Assembly: GCA_030374735.1 (NCBI GenBank)
Contig: JASCIV010000142.1
Span: 1-39,261, forward strand
Source of the DNA: Gracilaria caudata
Lineage: Eukaryota; Rhodophyta; Florideophyceae; Gracilariales; Gracilariaceae
DNA: 39,261 nt
Direction: 5' to 3'
Shown: one piece after another, positions 18,737 to 27,940 of the stretch
Layout of the letters: every line of letters begins with the position of its first letter
How positions within the stretch are numbered: position 1 is the stretch's first letter
The notes under the pieces: generated by a model
The model's database searches: none
Told to the model about the DNA's origin: nothing
Seen by the model: the letters and a program-made list of their open reading frames with translations, nothing else
Translations under genes and position numbers: made by a program

Positions 18737-19798
18737 TTACACAATGTGTTTCAAAGAAAGAACATCATATCCTTGCAAAAGATAGCCCAGTGAAAGCAAC
18801 ATACCATGTACAAAATGAAAGCCAACAGCCTTGTACTTTGAAACTCTGACGATACTAGGCCGATCATGAAACATGTAAACAAAATATGCCAGGTTAAAAA
18901 GGAGCGGAAAAGAAAATAATGAAAGAAAGTACGGAATGACTGGCAAAGCACTGATGTAAAAGAAATAGGTCTGCAGCACAAAAAACAAACAAACGGCAAC
19001 GCAAAGTACTCGTGATGCAACAAAAGTTCCCATACGGACGATTGGAGAAAGCTTTCCAACTGCGGCATCATCCTGAATTTGATGAAAATGGGAACAAAAA
19101 AGAATTAGAGCGGTTGGATAAGCAACGAGGGATGCGGCACATAAAGCGGATTGATCGTGTAGTGGTAAAGTAAAAAGGCGAAGGACTCGTTGAGAAAGCG
19201 AGAGTGGTGAATTCGGAAGCATGTAGGCTTGCGAATAATAGGCGATAGTGGTTCCCATGAAAAAGGCTGTGAAACAAAGGAATTCTCCCAGGCCCTTATA
19301 ACCGAGACGAAAAGGAGGACTCTGATAAATCCAACCCTCAAACACGGCAAGCGCCAACGCAAAAAGCGGCGCGGCATCCTTCCTAAAGACGGAATAGAAC
19401 AAAGCAAATGCAGCAGTGAGAAAAACATGAGCCACAATGACAACCAAATGTCTCATGGTGTCAGTCGCACCAAGCAAGTTGACGACGCTTTCTTTCTTGT
19501 GTTTATCCACACCAGTGTCAAAGTCGAACGCATCGTTGCAAAGATTGAGCCAAGCGATGACCAAGATGGCAGCCAAAATATTTGAAAGCGCGGCTTGCAT
19601 GTCAAGCCGATTGGTGGCACAAAACGCAGACAATGCACCGACGGTCATGGGCGTCACTGCAACGGTGTACATGGGCGGTTTGATGGCGGCTAGCCATAGA
19701 TGCTTCTTGGTGGAGGGAGCCGCAAGAGATGAGGGCGGCATCTCATGCTGCGCGACAATGGAGGCCATTTCGTGTCGGTTGCGGAATGTGCGGGTCAT
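18737..19798 (-). CDS. menA: 1,4-dihydroxy-2-naphthoate phytyl/prenyltransferase (MenA/ABC4)
   Basis: This 353-residue UbiA-superfamily enzyme attaches a prenyl or phytyl chain to 1,4-dihydroxy-2-naphthoate in phylloquinone/menaquinone synthesis. The quinone is the A1 electron carrier of photosystem I, so a plastid membrane location is expected. Two Asp-rich Mg-prenyl-diphosphate motifs are visible: NDAFDFDTGVDKHKKESVVN at 88-107, nearly identical to cyanobacterial MenA, and HFHQIQDDAAVGKLSPIVRM at 237-256. About eight hydrophobic spans fill the rest. The N-terminus before LWLAAIKPP (about residue 34) is short and hydroxylated, possibly part of a transit signal; Met11 and Met20 are other possible starts. 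The gene is divergent from the zinc-knuckle gene, and the promoter between them carries a repeat element. Confidence 0.93.
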   Translation of the reverse strand: MTRTFRNRHEMASIVAQHEMPPSSLAAPSTKKHLWLAAIKPPMYTVAVTPMTVGALSAFCATNRLDMQAALSNILAAILVIAWLNLCNDAFDFDTGVDKHKKESVVNLLGATDTMRHLVVIVAHVFLTAAFALFYSVFRKDAAPLFALALAVFEGWIYQSPPFRLGYKGLGEFLCFTAFFMGTTIAYYSQAYMLPNSPLSLSQRVLRLFTLPLHDQSALCAASLVAYPTALILFCSHFHQIQDDAAVGKLSPIVRMGTFVASRVLCVAVCLFFVLQTYFFYISALPVIPYFLSLFSFPLLFNLAYFVYMFHDRPSIVRVSKYKAVGFHFVHGMLLSLGYLLQGYDVLSLKHIV

Positions 19799-19888
19799 CT
19801 CGGCTGAAGTAGGGAGCGAGCGAGCGAGCGGGCGAGCGCCGCGACTCGCTGACGATGGTTACGCAAAGATAAATTATCGTTCGTATCC

Positions 19889-20211
19889 CTGAAGGTACAG
19901 TAGCGTTCTACCCTTCGTAGTACGAAATTCGTACCTTTGTATTGTACATTTCGCGGAGGTCACCATCGCACGGTGATCGGCACAGCAGTGCAGTACTGTA
20001 GATCGGAAATGTAGATCATACAACGTGTGCACGTGGGAGCGCAAGTCTAAAGCCGCCAGCTCTGCACTTCCTGCACTCTTCGAGGAGCTGGATAAGATAC
20101 CCCAGGGTGTATACCCTGTGACCTTACCGAGGGTGATGTGAGAGAACTACGAAGGGCTAGCGCTACCCTGGTACGTGCCAGTTACGACGCGAACGCTACC
20201 TGTACCTTCAG
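19889..20211. mobile_element. MITE-like element with ~20 bp terminal inverted repeats
   Basis: The left end CTGAAGGTACAGTAGCGTTC (19889-19908) is the inverted complement, with one extra base, of the right end at 20191-20211 (GAACGCTACC then TGTACCTTCAG). The ~320 bp interior has no coding frame but several palindromes: GTACGAAATTCGTAC (19920-19934), CAGGGTGTATACCCTG (20102-20117) and GGGCTAGCGCTACCC (20154-20168). This fits a non-autonomous DNA transposon. I could not identify a convincing target-site duplication next to either end. It occupies most of the 639 bp divergent promoter between menA and the zinc-knuckle gene. Confidence 0.6.
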
Positions 20212-20437
20212 ACGTAGATACGAAGTTATGTGGCGAACGCGTAGCACCACAAACGAGGAATGGCGTGGCATCAAGATAAACCTCATGCGGCTACACAGCT
20301 CAGCTGTTGGATTCCCACCCTAGCATTACAACTCTGCAGTCTGAGGCCAAAGAAGCGAGCGATATTCCACTTGTAAAACACTCAATTCCGCTCTTCTTTT
20401 TCATTTCCGTCAACCCACGCGCCGCACCGTCAACCCA

Positions 20438-21013
20438 ATGTGTCCACCGGCGTCCTTCACGCATCATCCGCCCACCTCGTCGGCGCCCGCGTCTACCGCG
20501 CCCACCAGCTTGTGTCAACGGCGGAGCACAAGCGGCAGGCGCGTTTATCGCTGCTCTAAGTGCGGCAAGGTCGGCCACAACGTGCGCAGCTGTCCAGCGC
20601 CTCAGGCCTCGTGGTACAGGCAACGCTGCAGCATCTGCGGGCGCACGGGCCACAACGCGCGCAACTGCAGCGCACGTTCACGCTGTCGCGTGTGCAACGG
20701 CAGCGGCAAGTTGACGTGCTCCCAGTGCGGCGGCAGCGGCGGTGGCAGCACGCTACAGAAACGCGTGACGGCGAGCAAGAAGAAGATTGCGCGCATGAGC
20801 GGCGGCGCGGTGTTCTTCAACGTGGCGGAGGGGGCGGACGGGGTGCACGTGGATAAGGACGGTAAGATTGGCGGCAAGAGCGTCATTCAGGTGCGCATGG
20901 CAAAGAAGGAGTGGGGGGATGAGGCGCCGTCTGAGTTGGACGACGACGGCGTGTGTAATCGATGCCTAGGCACTGGCTACCTCAGTTGTATGGCGTGCAC
21001 GGACGACGACTGA
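20438..21013 (+). CDS. CCHC zinc-knuckle protein with DnaJ-like CxxCxGxG motifs
   Basis: The 191-residue protein combines two kinds of zinc-binding sequence. After a Pro/Ser/Thr-rich N-terminus (1-35), two CCHC knuckles follow: CSKCGKVGHNVRSC (39-52) and CSICGRTGHNARNC (64-77), typically RNA- or ssDNA-binding. Next come CRVCNGSG and CSQCGGSG (83-100), then, after about 65 residues, CNRCLGTG and CMAC near the C-terminus. CxxCxGxG motifs are the DnaJ zinc-finger type, used in plants by small plastid thiol/chaperone proteins without a J domain. The N-terminus might be a transit peptide but is not decisive. ATG start, single exon, head-to-head with menA. The role is unknown; RNA binding with redox or chaperone function is an inference. 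Confidence 0.75.
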   Translation: MCPPASFTHHPPTSSAPASTAPTSLCQRRSTSGRRVYRCSKCGKVGHNVRSCPAPQASWYRQRCSICGRTGHNARNCSARSRCRVCNGSGKLTCSQCGGSGGGSTLQKRVTASKKKIARMSGGAVFFNVAEGADGVHVDKDGKIGGKSVIQVRMAKKEWGDEAPSELDDDGVCNRCLGTGYLSCMACTDDD

Positions 21014-21304
21014 CGTTTACAACGGAAACTGGCGAACGCCCTCCGCCAAAACTTGCAAGTTCAATGACAGGGACGGAGAAGGCTCGAGAAGTGACAGAGA
21101 GGAGCACCTTTTCTCCATCGCCGCGATGATCACGGGGGTGACCACCGACTCGGCGTAGCTGGGCCGACGCGTGCCGACCTCTGCTCGTGCGCTTGAGGGC
21201 AAGATGATGCGCTCGCGGCCTGCCAATCACAGCACACGAAGGCTGTCAACTTACGTAAATAATGCAGAAAAAGGACACAAAAACCAAAAGTTAATCCAAA
21301 GTTT
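21014..21304. other. Convergent gap between knuckle gene and THO2
   Basis: This 291 bp gap contains the two 3' UTRs. An A-rich run (GCAGAAAAAGGACACAAAA, about 21262-21280) lies just beyond the THO2 stop. I see no gene in it. Confidence 0.4.
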
Positions 21305-24300
21305 TTATCGCCGTGAGGAGCGTCCTACGCCTGCGCGATTGCGTCGATCGCGCCGATCGCCTCGACCGCGGTCGTCGCGCCGATCGTAAGCGTCCTCCCG
21401 CTCGTCACGACGCCGGTCAAACTCTCGCTCCGCCCGAGGCTGCCACCCCACCGACGCCCCTCCGATGTCTCTTCCGTCTCGCCTTCGCTCCTCCCCTCTT
21501 CGCTCCTCAATCCACCCTGGCGTCGGACCCATCCCCGAGTACTCTCTCTGTCCTCCGGACCGTCCGTACCGCCCGTCGTCCATGCGCGACCGTTTCCCCC
21601 GATGGCCGTCTCCGTCATAGTACCCGCCCCGCGTCTGCGCGTACTCGCGTCGTCGTTTCATTGTGCTCGCGTCCTGTCCGCCGTCACGTCCATGATCGGC
21701 GCTTACCTTTCCATCGTTCTGTCGCCCATCCGACCCGCGGTTATACTCACCGTGGTGCAAGCCGCGCGCGTTATTGCCATTTCCGTACTCATAACGCGCC
21801 ATGAGGTCTCGCCGACGAACGCTATCACTTTCTGCACGCAGAGATTCCCTAGGTGACCGTCCTTCCCTCTCACGAACACCAGGGTCTCTTTTTCTCACAT
21901 CTCTTCTCGAAGGGGGCGCCAGTTTGCTTCCCACGTCATTTCGGTCCGCACCATTGTTCGTTCGTCCAAACTCTCGCTTGTCGCTGTCCATACCACGTCT
22001 CGTTTCATTCTTTACTCCAGATCTCTTGCCGTCATCTGCCACACCACGCTTGGATGCCATAGGCCTTCCACTGGTAGAGCTTGCACGAGACACCTCCATA
22101 CTTCGGTCAGCACCCTTCTTTCTCCCGTCCGGGTGTTGCAGCTTGCGATCATCACGTCCTACATCTTTCGACCCAACCGACCTGTTGTTGCTTTCATGCT
22201 TGCTACTGTTGATCGCACGATTTCCATCACGCCCGTAACCATACTCGGTAGTGTTCTGCGGTTTACTTCCACTTCCACTCCGGTCTGAAGGCGATCGGCT
22301 GTTCTCCTTGCTGCGTCTTGCACCCGTCCTGTCCGTTGCGCCTCGTCTGTCGTCATGCGGATCTCTAGTGGATGGCTTCGCTCCGTCGATATGACGATCA
22401 CTGCTGCTTCCGCGTAGCGTCGGAGCCATTCTATCGAGAGGCCTGGGCCTCTTTGACGGCGGAGGGCCTTCGGCTCTATCATCTTTGCCAACGCTCACAC
22501 TTCCGCCGATACCGTCGTCCCGGCTTCTCTTCCCACTGCTAGAACTTGTTCCATCTTTTCGATCACTCCCATGGTGCTTCGGTACAAACGCCTTTGCATT
22601 CGGATTGAGCTTCATGGCCTCCTGCTTTACATCAGAAGTCTTGCCAGGTGATGTCTCGTTTCTCGATGCATTCGCTCCAGTTTCACCGCGCTCTCCGCTT
22701 GCTGCGCCGCTCGCTAATCTTCCAGGTTTGTTACGCACCTGGGCCACCTTCGCATCCCTCTTTCTTACGTCACTCTTCGCATTGGATGGCAAAGGCTGCT
22801 GATTTCGAGCATCCGCCACAGCACCAGATGGGCGCAAGGTGAACACGTGTTTCGGAAGCCGCTTTGCTTTGCCGGCCTGCAGCCTGGCTAACACTCCGTT
22901 GGAAACCAACCTCAGGTCTTCCAGCTTCGACTGCGCCAACTCTTTGATCTGCTCGTCGATTTTTGAAGCATGCTCAACAACCTTCGGGTAAACATCTATG
23001 ACACTTGCCAACAGCGATAGGGAGTTTCTCTGGTGAAGATACTCATTGCTTTTGAGCACGACGAACAGCCCATTGGTTAGCTTATCGTGAATGTCATATA
23101 GCCACTGACAGAAACGCTCATGTCGCATTGGCCTCTTGTTATCCCCATCTTTGGGCTCCTGGAAGCCGTTAGTCTTCTTATCGGAAGCTTGTGCCTCGAA
23201 TATTTTCCTGTTGCTTCTCCATCTTTCTAGGGTACCTAAAACTTCTCGGACAAGGACAGAGAGACCCAAAGCTTCATTCTCTGAGCAACCGCGCAAGACC
23301 AGAGGCACGATTTGCAGGAATACCTCAAAGTATTCAGTGTAGACCATTGCCGGAATATCCAGCTCCAGAAGCATTTCTACGAAACGAGCGCAAAAGATTG
23401 CATCTGGTGCAGAAATCTTGCACTTCGGCAGGACGCATTCTTGAATGAATGCTACTACAGTTGCGTTGGTGCCGGTGTCCAGACAGTGAGAAGCAGAGAA
23501 CTTCGCCCTGTTCAGTAACAGCACGTCTCGTACCTGAGATTTCCTTCGTAACACAATGTCTCGTTCTTTTTGCAGCTGTTCCGTGTATTCTCTTATTCTG
23601 CGAAGCTCCATATCTACTCTGTTCATGCGATCGATATCCACATGCACGTGACGACGAAAGACATCAACCTGCTTCTCCCATGTCCCCTTCACGGCCAAAA
23701 GCCGCTTCACTTCGCTTTCGTAGAGATCTACAGGAACGGAGAGATCATTCAATCGCAAAGTCCAAAATGAGCGAATGATGTATGGTGACAATGCTCCTTT
23801 CGTCTTTTCCGAGATCACATTAGCAAATTCAAAGGCATCCGGTCGATTTCGATCGCCTGTGTCGTCAACGTCCATTGCATCTACCATTTCGGAGCTTTTG
23901 TTCTTACTAACCGGGTCCTCTGATTTTTCTTTTGACTGTGATATGCCTTCCTTCAAGGTCTGAGAGTTATCCTCATCATTCAGGAAGTTCAGAGCAGGAC
24001 CCATCATCTCCACAGCGGCGGATGTGGGGATGTTCAGTTTGGTAATCATCTTTGTCATTCCAATTGAATATAACGGTTGCCAGAGTTTCTTTCTATCTAG
24101 AACGGGCTCTCTGACACCAACCGGAGAGAAATCCAAGAATTTGCAGAGCTGAATCAAGGTCGTTCTTGCCTTGTCTACGATGTTTGCTCCAAGCTTGACA
24201 GGCATAGACCGTATATCTTCCTGATAGATTGTGCTTTTGATGAACTGTCCTAGAACCATAGCGATAGGTCCATGTAGCCCAGAGCGCTCGAATGCTTTCT

Positions 24301-26584
24301 GAAGAGCAAGTGTTGAAACTCTTCGCTCGCGTTCTGTTTTGAAATCAATAATCTTTCCAACCGCCTGTGGATCAGGTTGGAGACCGCCCCACACCCCAGA
24401 AACAATATCTTGGAGGTATTTCCCACCACCCTTTGCCTTTGCTTGCCTCGTGGTGATGTTGATGTCCATTTCAATGTTCGATACGCACCTGATGATATCA
24501 CTTAAGGCAGTCATTAACAAGGCTTCCTCGTATACGACAAGTTTTGTGAACAAAAAACCAAGAACTGCGTCAATCTGCTGTGACGTCACCGGTAGCTTTC
24601 GTAGGCCAATACCGAGAAACAAGGAAAGGGTGGCATACCACTGCGCTGTGTTTACACCATCTTCCTTCAGACGATTCCTCTCCGAGTTAGCCATGCGATC
24701 CAAGAGCAAGTACAGCAACATATCGATGGCAAGATTAGTGCAATTCCGGCATGCTTCAATTACGGGGGATATTGTGACTGCGTCAGCCGGGTATCCTTGT
24801 ACTCTGTCAAGCGTTGCGTTGAATGCAGGTAACGCTTGCCCAGTGGTCAGCTTCGCGACAGAGGTCAAAAAAGAGCTCGCGTTATCAATCGTTAGCCGCT
24901 TGAGAATGTACTTCATTTCGTATGAAGCACGTTCCGCCACCACCTTGTACACGGCACACGTCTTCGTCACATCGTCCTGCAGATAGCCATATAGCTTCCA
25001 TCGGGTTGTGTGCGGCAGTTCCTTTAGCACATCCCAAATCGCGTTGGCTAACCCAGTGTTTGATTGAAGAAGGGAGAAGGCCGGCAGGATCACTTCGCGC
25101 ATAATGTCGATCGCTTCCTTCTCCTTCCTCCCCTTCAAGACACGACAAAGAGCGAAGAGTAGACGTGGAGAGTGTCGTGCATGTGGTCCAAGAACGGTTA
25201 GAATCTGGCGCACGACAGCACCTGGTCCATCCGGGTCGGCTGATACAAGCTGCTCAACCGTGTCCAAAGGAACAGGACATCGATTTTCCCGTCCTCCGAG
25301 TTGATGCAGCGCCTCGGTTACAGATTCGGCGTGATGATACAGGCTGGGATGGGTCTTGTGAAACAGTGGCTGCAGCAAGACTTCAGCCAACGATGTCAAA
25401 GTATGGGCCATGTCCGGATGTGCAGCGATGTCGATCTGCACATGCCCAACCTGTAACAAGAGGATCGCAGATATCGCGTCATCCCATCTTCCGAGGCCGA
25501 CCAGCATGTTGATGAACTGGAGTTTCTGCGATACAAAGCGTGGCAATGGCCCAGCATCCACAAAAGAGTACTTGCTGAACACATCACGATCGCTTGCGCC
25601 ATGCCCGTTCGAAGCCGCCTTCAGTCGTTCGTTCCCGCTGTCGCGCTTCCCAAGTTTCGCTGATGATACTTCCCGAGAGAGTTCCATGAGATGCCTTTCG
25701 AATTCGACGAAGCGATTGTCGAAAACTTGGTTGTCCATGGGTGACATGTACCCCCATACGTCGGCAACCGTCATGTATCCTTCTCGTATCAACACGGCGA
25801 CGGTAGCAAGCAGAGCAGCGGGCGTGGGTTGCTCGAACTCGGCGGGATGCGGCTCAGCCCCAGCGGCAGTGCCTTCCGCTGCTTTTCCCGGGGCATGGAA
25901 CAACTGTAGCATGGCCCCCACTACCGTGGAGATGTGGTTCTTCGGGAAGGCGGCGAGCAAACAAGAGAGGTGGGAGGGGAGCCGATGGTCGATCGGCATG
26001 GATGCGCTCTTCGACAGCAGCGGGTCCATATACTCGGCCGCCGCCCCGATGACAAGCTCAGTGACCTTGTTAAAGGTGAGGTTGAAGCGCGAGATGAGCT
26101 GCATGCACATGGGGACGGCGGCGTCGACTGGCATCTCCTCGGGCCTCCGAATGCAGTCGAAAAGAAGACTTATCATCTTGGAGTAGCCCTCGGACTCCTC
26201 GCGGAAGAGGTGGTAGCGCATTTGAGTGAACCACATCCTTGTTCGCGCACGTTTCTCTTCAAAGGCGTGTTTGGCTTGCGGATCGAGAATAACCAACGCC
26301 TCTTGGTCAAGGGCGTCCAAAAGCACTTCGTTCGACAGGGCACCGGAGGAGAGAAGGCCGTCGACAACGGAACGGAAAAGCATGAGACGGTCGGGGGGAG
26401 CAGGAGGCTTAAGTACCTTGAGGAAGAGCGAAACTGCGTTTGCGAGAGAGTGAGCATCGAGCTTAAGGTTGCATGTTTCGGAAACAATTTTCGAGACATT
26501 AGTCGGAGAGGAGGAGGTAATCATTGAGTCAAACAGGCTGACAAGCGAATCTGCGTGAGACACGCAATCGCGGGGAAGAGTCAT
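21305..26584 (-). CDS. THOC2: THO complex subunit 2 (THO2/THOC2)
   Basis: The 1759-residue protein is the scaffold of the THO core of TREX, which couples transcription to mRNP packaging and nuclear export. The N-terminal half is helical, with family landmarks such as LPHTTRWKLYGYLQDD (523-538), ERASYEMKYILKRLT (551-565), LYLLLDRMANSERNRLKEDG (624-643), and GKYLQDIVSGVWGGLQPDP (721-739). The conserved C-terminal THO2 domain spans about 930-1240: LSPYIIRSFWTLRLNDL, VPVDLYESEVKRLL, then HERFCQWLYDIHDKLTNGL. From about 1250 to the end the chain is disordered and strongly Arg/Asp/Ser/Gly-rich, ending in RRDDRGRGDRRDRR-type sequence, as in other THOC2 tails that bind RNA. This is a 5.3 kb single exon with an ATG start. 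Long antisense frames over the tail are composition artefacts. Confidence 0.92.
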   Translation of the reverse strand: MTLPRDCVSHADSLVSLFDSMITSSSPTNVSKIVSETCNLKLDAHSLANAVSLFLKVLKPPAPPDRLMLFRSVVDGLLSSGALSNEVLLDALDQEALVILDPQAKHAFEEKRARTRMWFTQMRYHLFREESEGYSKMISLLFDCIRRPEEMPVDAAVPMCMQLISRFNLTFNKVTELVIGAAAEYMDPLLSKSASMPIDHRLPSHLSCLLAAFPKNHISTVVGAMLQLFHAPGKAAEGTAAGAEPHPAEFEQPTPAALLATVAVLIREGYMTVADVWGYMSPMDNQVFDNRFVEFERHLMELSREVSSAKLGKRDSGNERLKAASNGHGASDRDVFSKYSFVDAGPLPRFVSQKLQFINMLVGLGRWDDAISAILLLQVGHVQIDIAAHPDMAHTLTSLAEVLLQPLFHKTHPSLYHHAESVTEALHQLGGRENRCPVPLDTVEQLVSADPDGPGAVVRQILTVLGPHARHSPRLLFALCRVLKGRKEKEAIDIMREVILPAFSLLQSNTGLANAIWDVLKELPHTTRWKLYGYLQDDVTKTCAVYKVVAERASYEMKYILKRLTIDNASSFLTSVAKLTTGQALPAFNATLDRVQGYPADAVTISPVIEACRNCTNLAIDMLLYLLLDRMANSERNRLKEDGVNTAQWYATLSLFLGIGLRKLPVTSQQIDAVLGFLFTKLVVYEEALLMTALSDIIRCVSNIEMDINITTRQAKAKGGGKYLQDIVSGVWGGLQPDPQAVGKIIDFKTERERRVSTLALQKAFERSGLHGPIAMVLGQFIKSTIYQEDIRSMPVKLGANIVDKARTTLIQLCKFLDFSPVGVREPVLDRKKLWQPLYSIGMTKMITKLNIPTSAAVEMMGPALNFLNDEDNSQTLKEGISQSKEKSEDPVSKNKSSEMVDAMDVDDTGDRNRPDAFEFANVISEKTKGALSPYIIRSFWTLRLNDLSVPVDLYESEVKRLLAVKGTWEKQVDVFRRHVHVDIDRMNRVDMELRRIREYTEQLQKERDIVLRRKSQVRDVLLLNRAKFSASHCLDTGTNATVVAFIQECVLPKCKISAPDAIFCARFVEMLLELDIPAMVYTEYFEVFLQIVPLVLRGCSENEALGLSVLVREVLGTLERWRSNRKIFEAQASDKKTNGFQEPKDGDNKRPMRHERFCQWLYDIHDKLTNGLFVVLKSNEYLHQRNSLSLLASVIDVYPKVVEHASKIDEQIKELAQSKLEDLRLVSNGVLARLQAGKAKRLPKHVFTLRPSGAVADARNQQPLPSNAKSDVRKRDAKVAQVRNKPGRLASGAASGERGETGANASRNETSPGKTSDVKQEAMKLNPNAKAFVPKHHGSDRKDGTSSSSGKRSRDDGIGGSVSVGKDDRAEGPPPSKRPRPLDRMAPTLRGSSSDRHIDGAKPSTRDPHDDRRGATDRTGARRSKENSRSPSDRSGSGSKPQNTTEYGYGRDGNRAINSSKHESNNRSVGSKDVGRDDRKLQHPDGRKKGADRSMEVSRASSTSGRPMASKRGVADDGKRSGVKNETRRGMDSDKREFGRTNNGADRNDVGSKLAPPSRRDVRKRDPGVREREGRSPRESLRAESDSVRRRDLMARYEYGNGNNARGLHHGEYNRGSDGRQNDGKVSADHGRDGGQDASTMKRRREYAQTRGGYYDGDGHRGKRSRMDDGRYGRSGGQREYSGMGPTPGWIEERRGEERRRDGRDIGGASVGWQPRAEREFDRRRDEREDAYDRRDDRGRGDRRDRRNRAGVGRSSRR

Positions 26585-27940
26585 GATGTTGAAATGTTAG
26601 TTAGAATTGAAGAGGAGATACAGAAGAGCTTGCACGGACAACAAGCGTTGATCCATGTAATCGCGAGATGTTGAGCAACACTAAGGAGGGGCGGGGCCGG
26701 CTGGCGCGGCTCGAAGAGCGAGGGTGTGGGCAGGGGCGCACTGAATTCAAGGGCCAACCGTCGGTGTCCAGACAGTGATCGAGTGTAGCTGTTGTGACGG
26801 TGGAGGTCGATCCAGTCGCCTGCCAGACCAGTCAGAGAGAACATCAGAGAAACGCCTAAAAAATTGGAGTGCGAAAAGAGCCCTTCTGCCTTTTCGTTTC
26901 CAGTTTGGCGGCAAGCACGAGCTTCGCGCTGTTTCGTGGAGTGCAGTCCGTCCACCGCCGCTTCGACGCTTGCCCACGCAGTTGCAGCCACGCTAATTCA
27001 TCGCGTATGATACACGGCGTATCATGCTCGGTGCCCTTGGCGTGATTCGAAACCTATCGGGCAATCAAACCCTGCTCCCCTAGACATCGTCTGTCAAGGC
27101 GAACTCCGACGATGATGATAAGCGTCCGTCATCCCGTGCACCCACTAGCTTCTCGGCGGCACTATAAAGCATAACGGAAGCTTGTTTGGTGCCATCCGCG
27201 TACCAACCGAGAACGACAAATCGAGATTGCTAGATATCGCTTTGGGGGTAACCGCTTCCAAAAAGGAAGCGGCTTTCGCAAAGAATACGGCTTCAGCACC
27301 TTCTCCGTAGTGTCTGAAGCCCGCGTGGAGGTCACAGTGACAGTAACGCGACGTAAACGTACTGAAAGGGTAATGGTTTAACCCTCATAACTAATGGTTG
27401 TTCCATCGCGGTGCTTGCGCTTTGCCTATGGACGTTCACAGGTGGTCCTACAGGAGCAGGAAGAAGTTTAGTGGTAGTCTCGAAGTCAAGTTTTAACCTG
27501 CTGCACAGAATTCGTGTGAAGCTGATCTTGTGTCGACAAGCCCCCATTTATATATGGTAATACAATCATTGTGTTCACTGTGTGTTGTACAGTAACGTTA
27601 ACCGAGTCCTCGTAACGATATAAGGATACCCTCAGCCACACGGGACGCCGCAAGTTGTCACCCGATGCGATTCGGCAGCGTTGCTTCGACATCTAATGCT
27701 ACAAGGCACAGTATCCTTACGTTTCCGAAATTCTGCTCATCATGAGTTTCGCAGTGCGTGGACTAGCGCCAGACCCGAGGAATCACGACAGCTGCTTATT
27801 CCGTAATTGAGCGTGTCAGCGGCGTTGACTCACACTGCTGCCAGCAGTCTGCTGGTATCTACAGTACGAAGGGTATTTGGATAGCATCCATTGGATACGG
27901 TACAACAATGCAAATGCATTCTGCAAAATCTGTCGTGTTG
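26585..27940. other. Gene-free region upstream of THO2 with small hairpins
   Basis: I find no supported gene in this 1.36 kb. Its right part holds the 3' UTR of the zinc-finger gene at 27941 and its left part the THO2 promoter and 5' UTR. Two perfect stem-loops stand out: ATGATAC/GTATCAT with a 5-base spacer at about 27006-27024, and CCGCTTCC/GGAAGCGG with a 5-base A loop at 27252-27272. A TATA-like CACTATAAAGC lies near 27160 on the plus strand but no plus-strand gene follows. The frame at 26581-26991 (-) abuts the THO2 start but lacks family resemblance. Confidence 0.5.
27252..27272. other. Perfect 8 bp stem, AAAAA loop
   Basis: CCGCTTCC and GGAAGCGG pair perfectly around five A residues. 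On the minus strand the loop would be U5 in the transcript. There is no T run after it on either strand, so it does not resemble a bacterial-type terminator. It could be a small structured RNA element or a foldback relic. Confidence 0.4.

Noticed and set aside
24339..26527. Long plus-strand frames opposite the THO2 gene (for example 24339-24986, 25410-26186, 25934-26527)
   Set aside because: They are antisense to a strongly supported conserved protein, show no domain, and follow from the codon bias of the real frame.
26581..26991. 136-codon minus-strand frame just upstream of the THO2 start
   Set aside because: It ends at the THO2 ATG, shows no family resemblance, and is better explained as promoter and 5' UTR.
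27040..27060. TTCGAA-containing, T-loop-like sequence suggesting a tRNA
   Set aside because: No T-stem pairing, acceptor stem or anticodon arm could be formed around it on either strand. The same applies to GGTTCGAAACT near 424.
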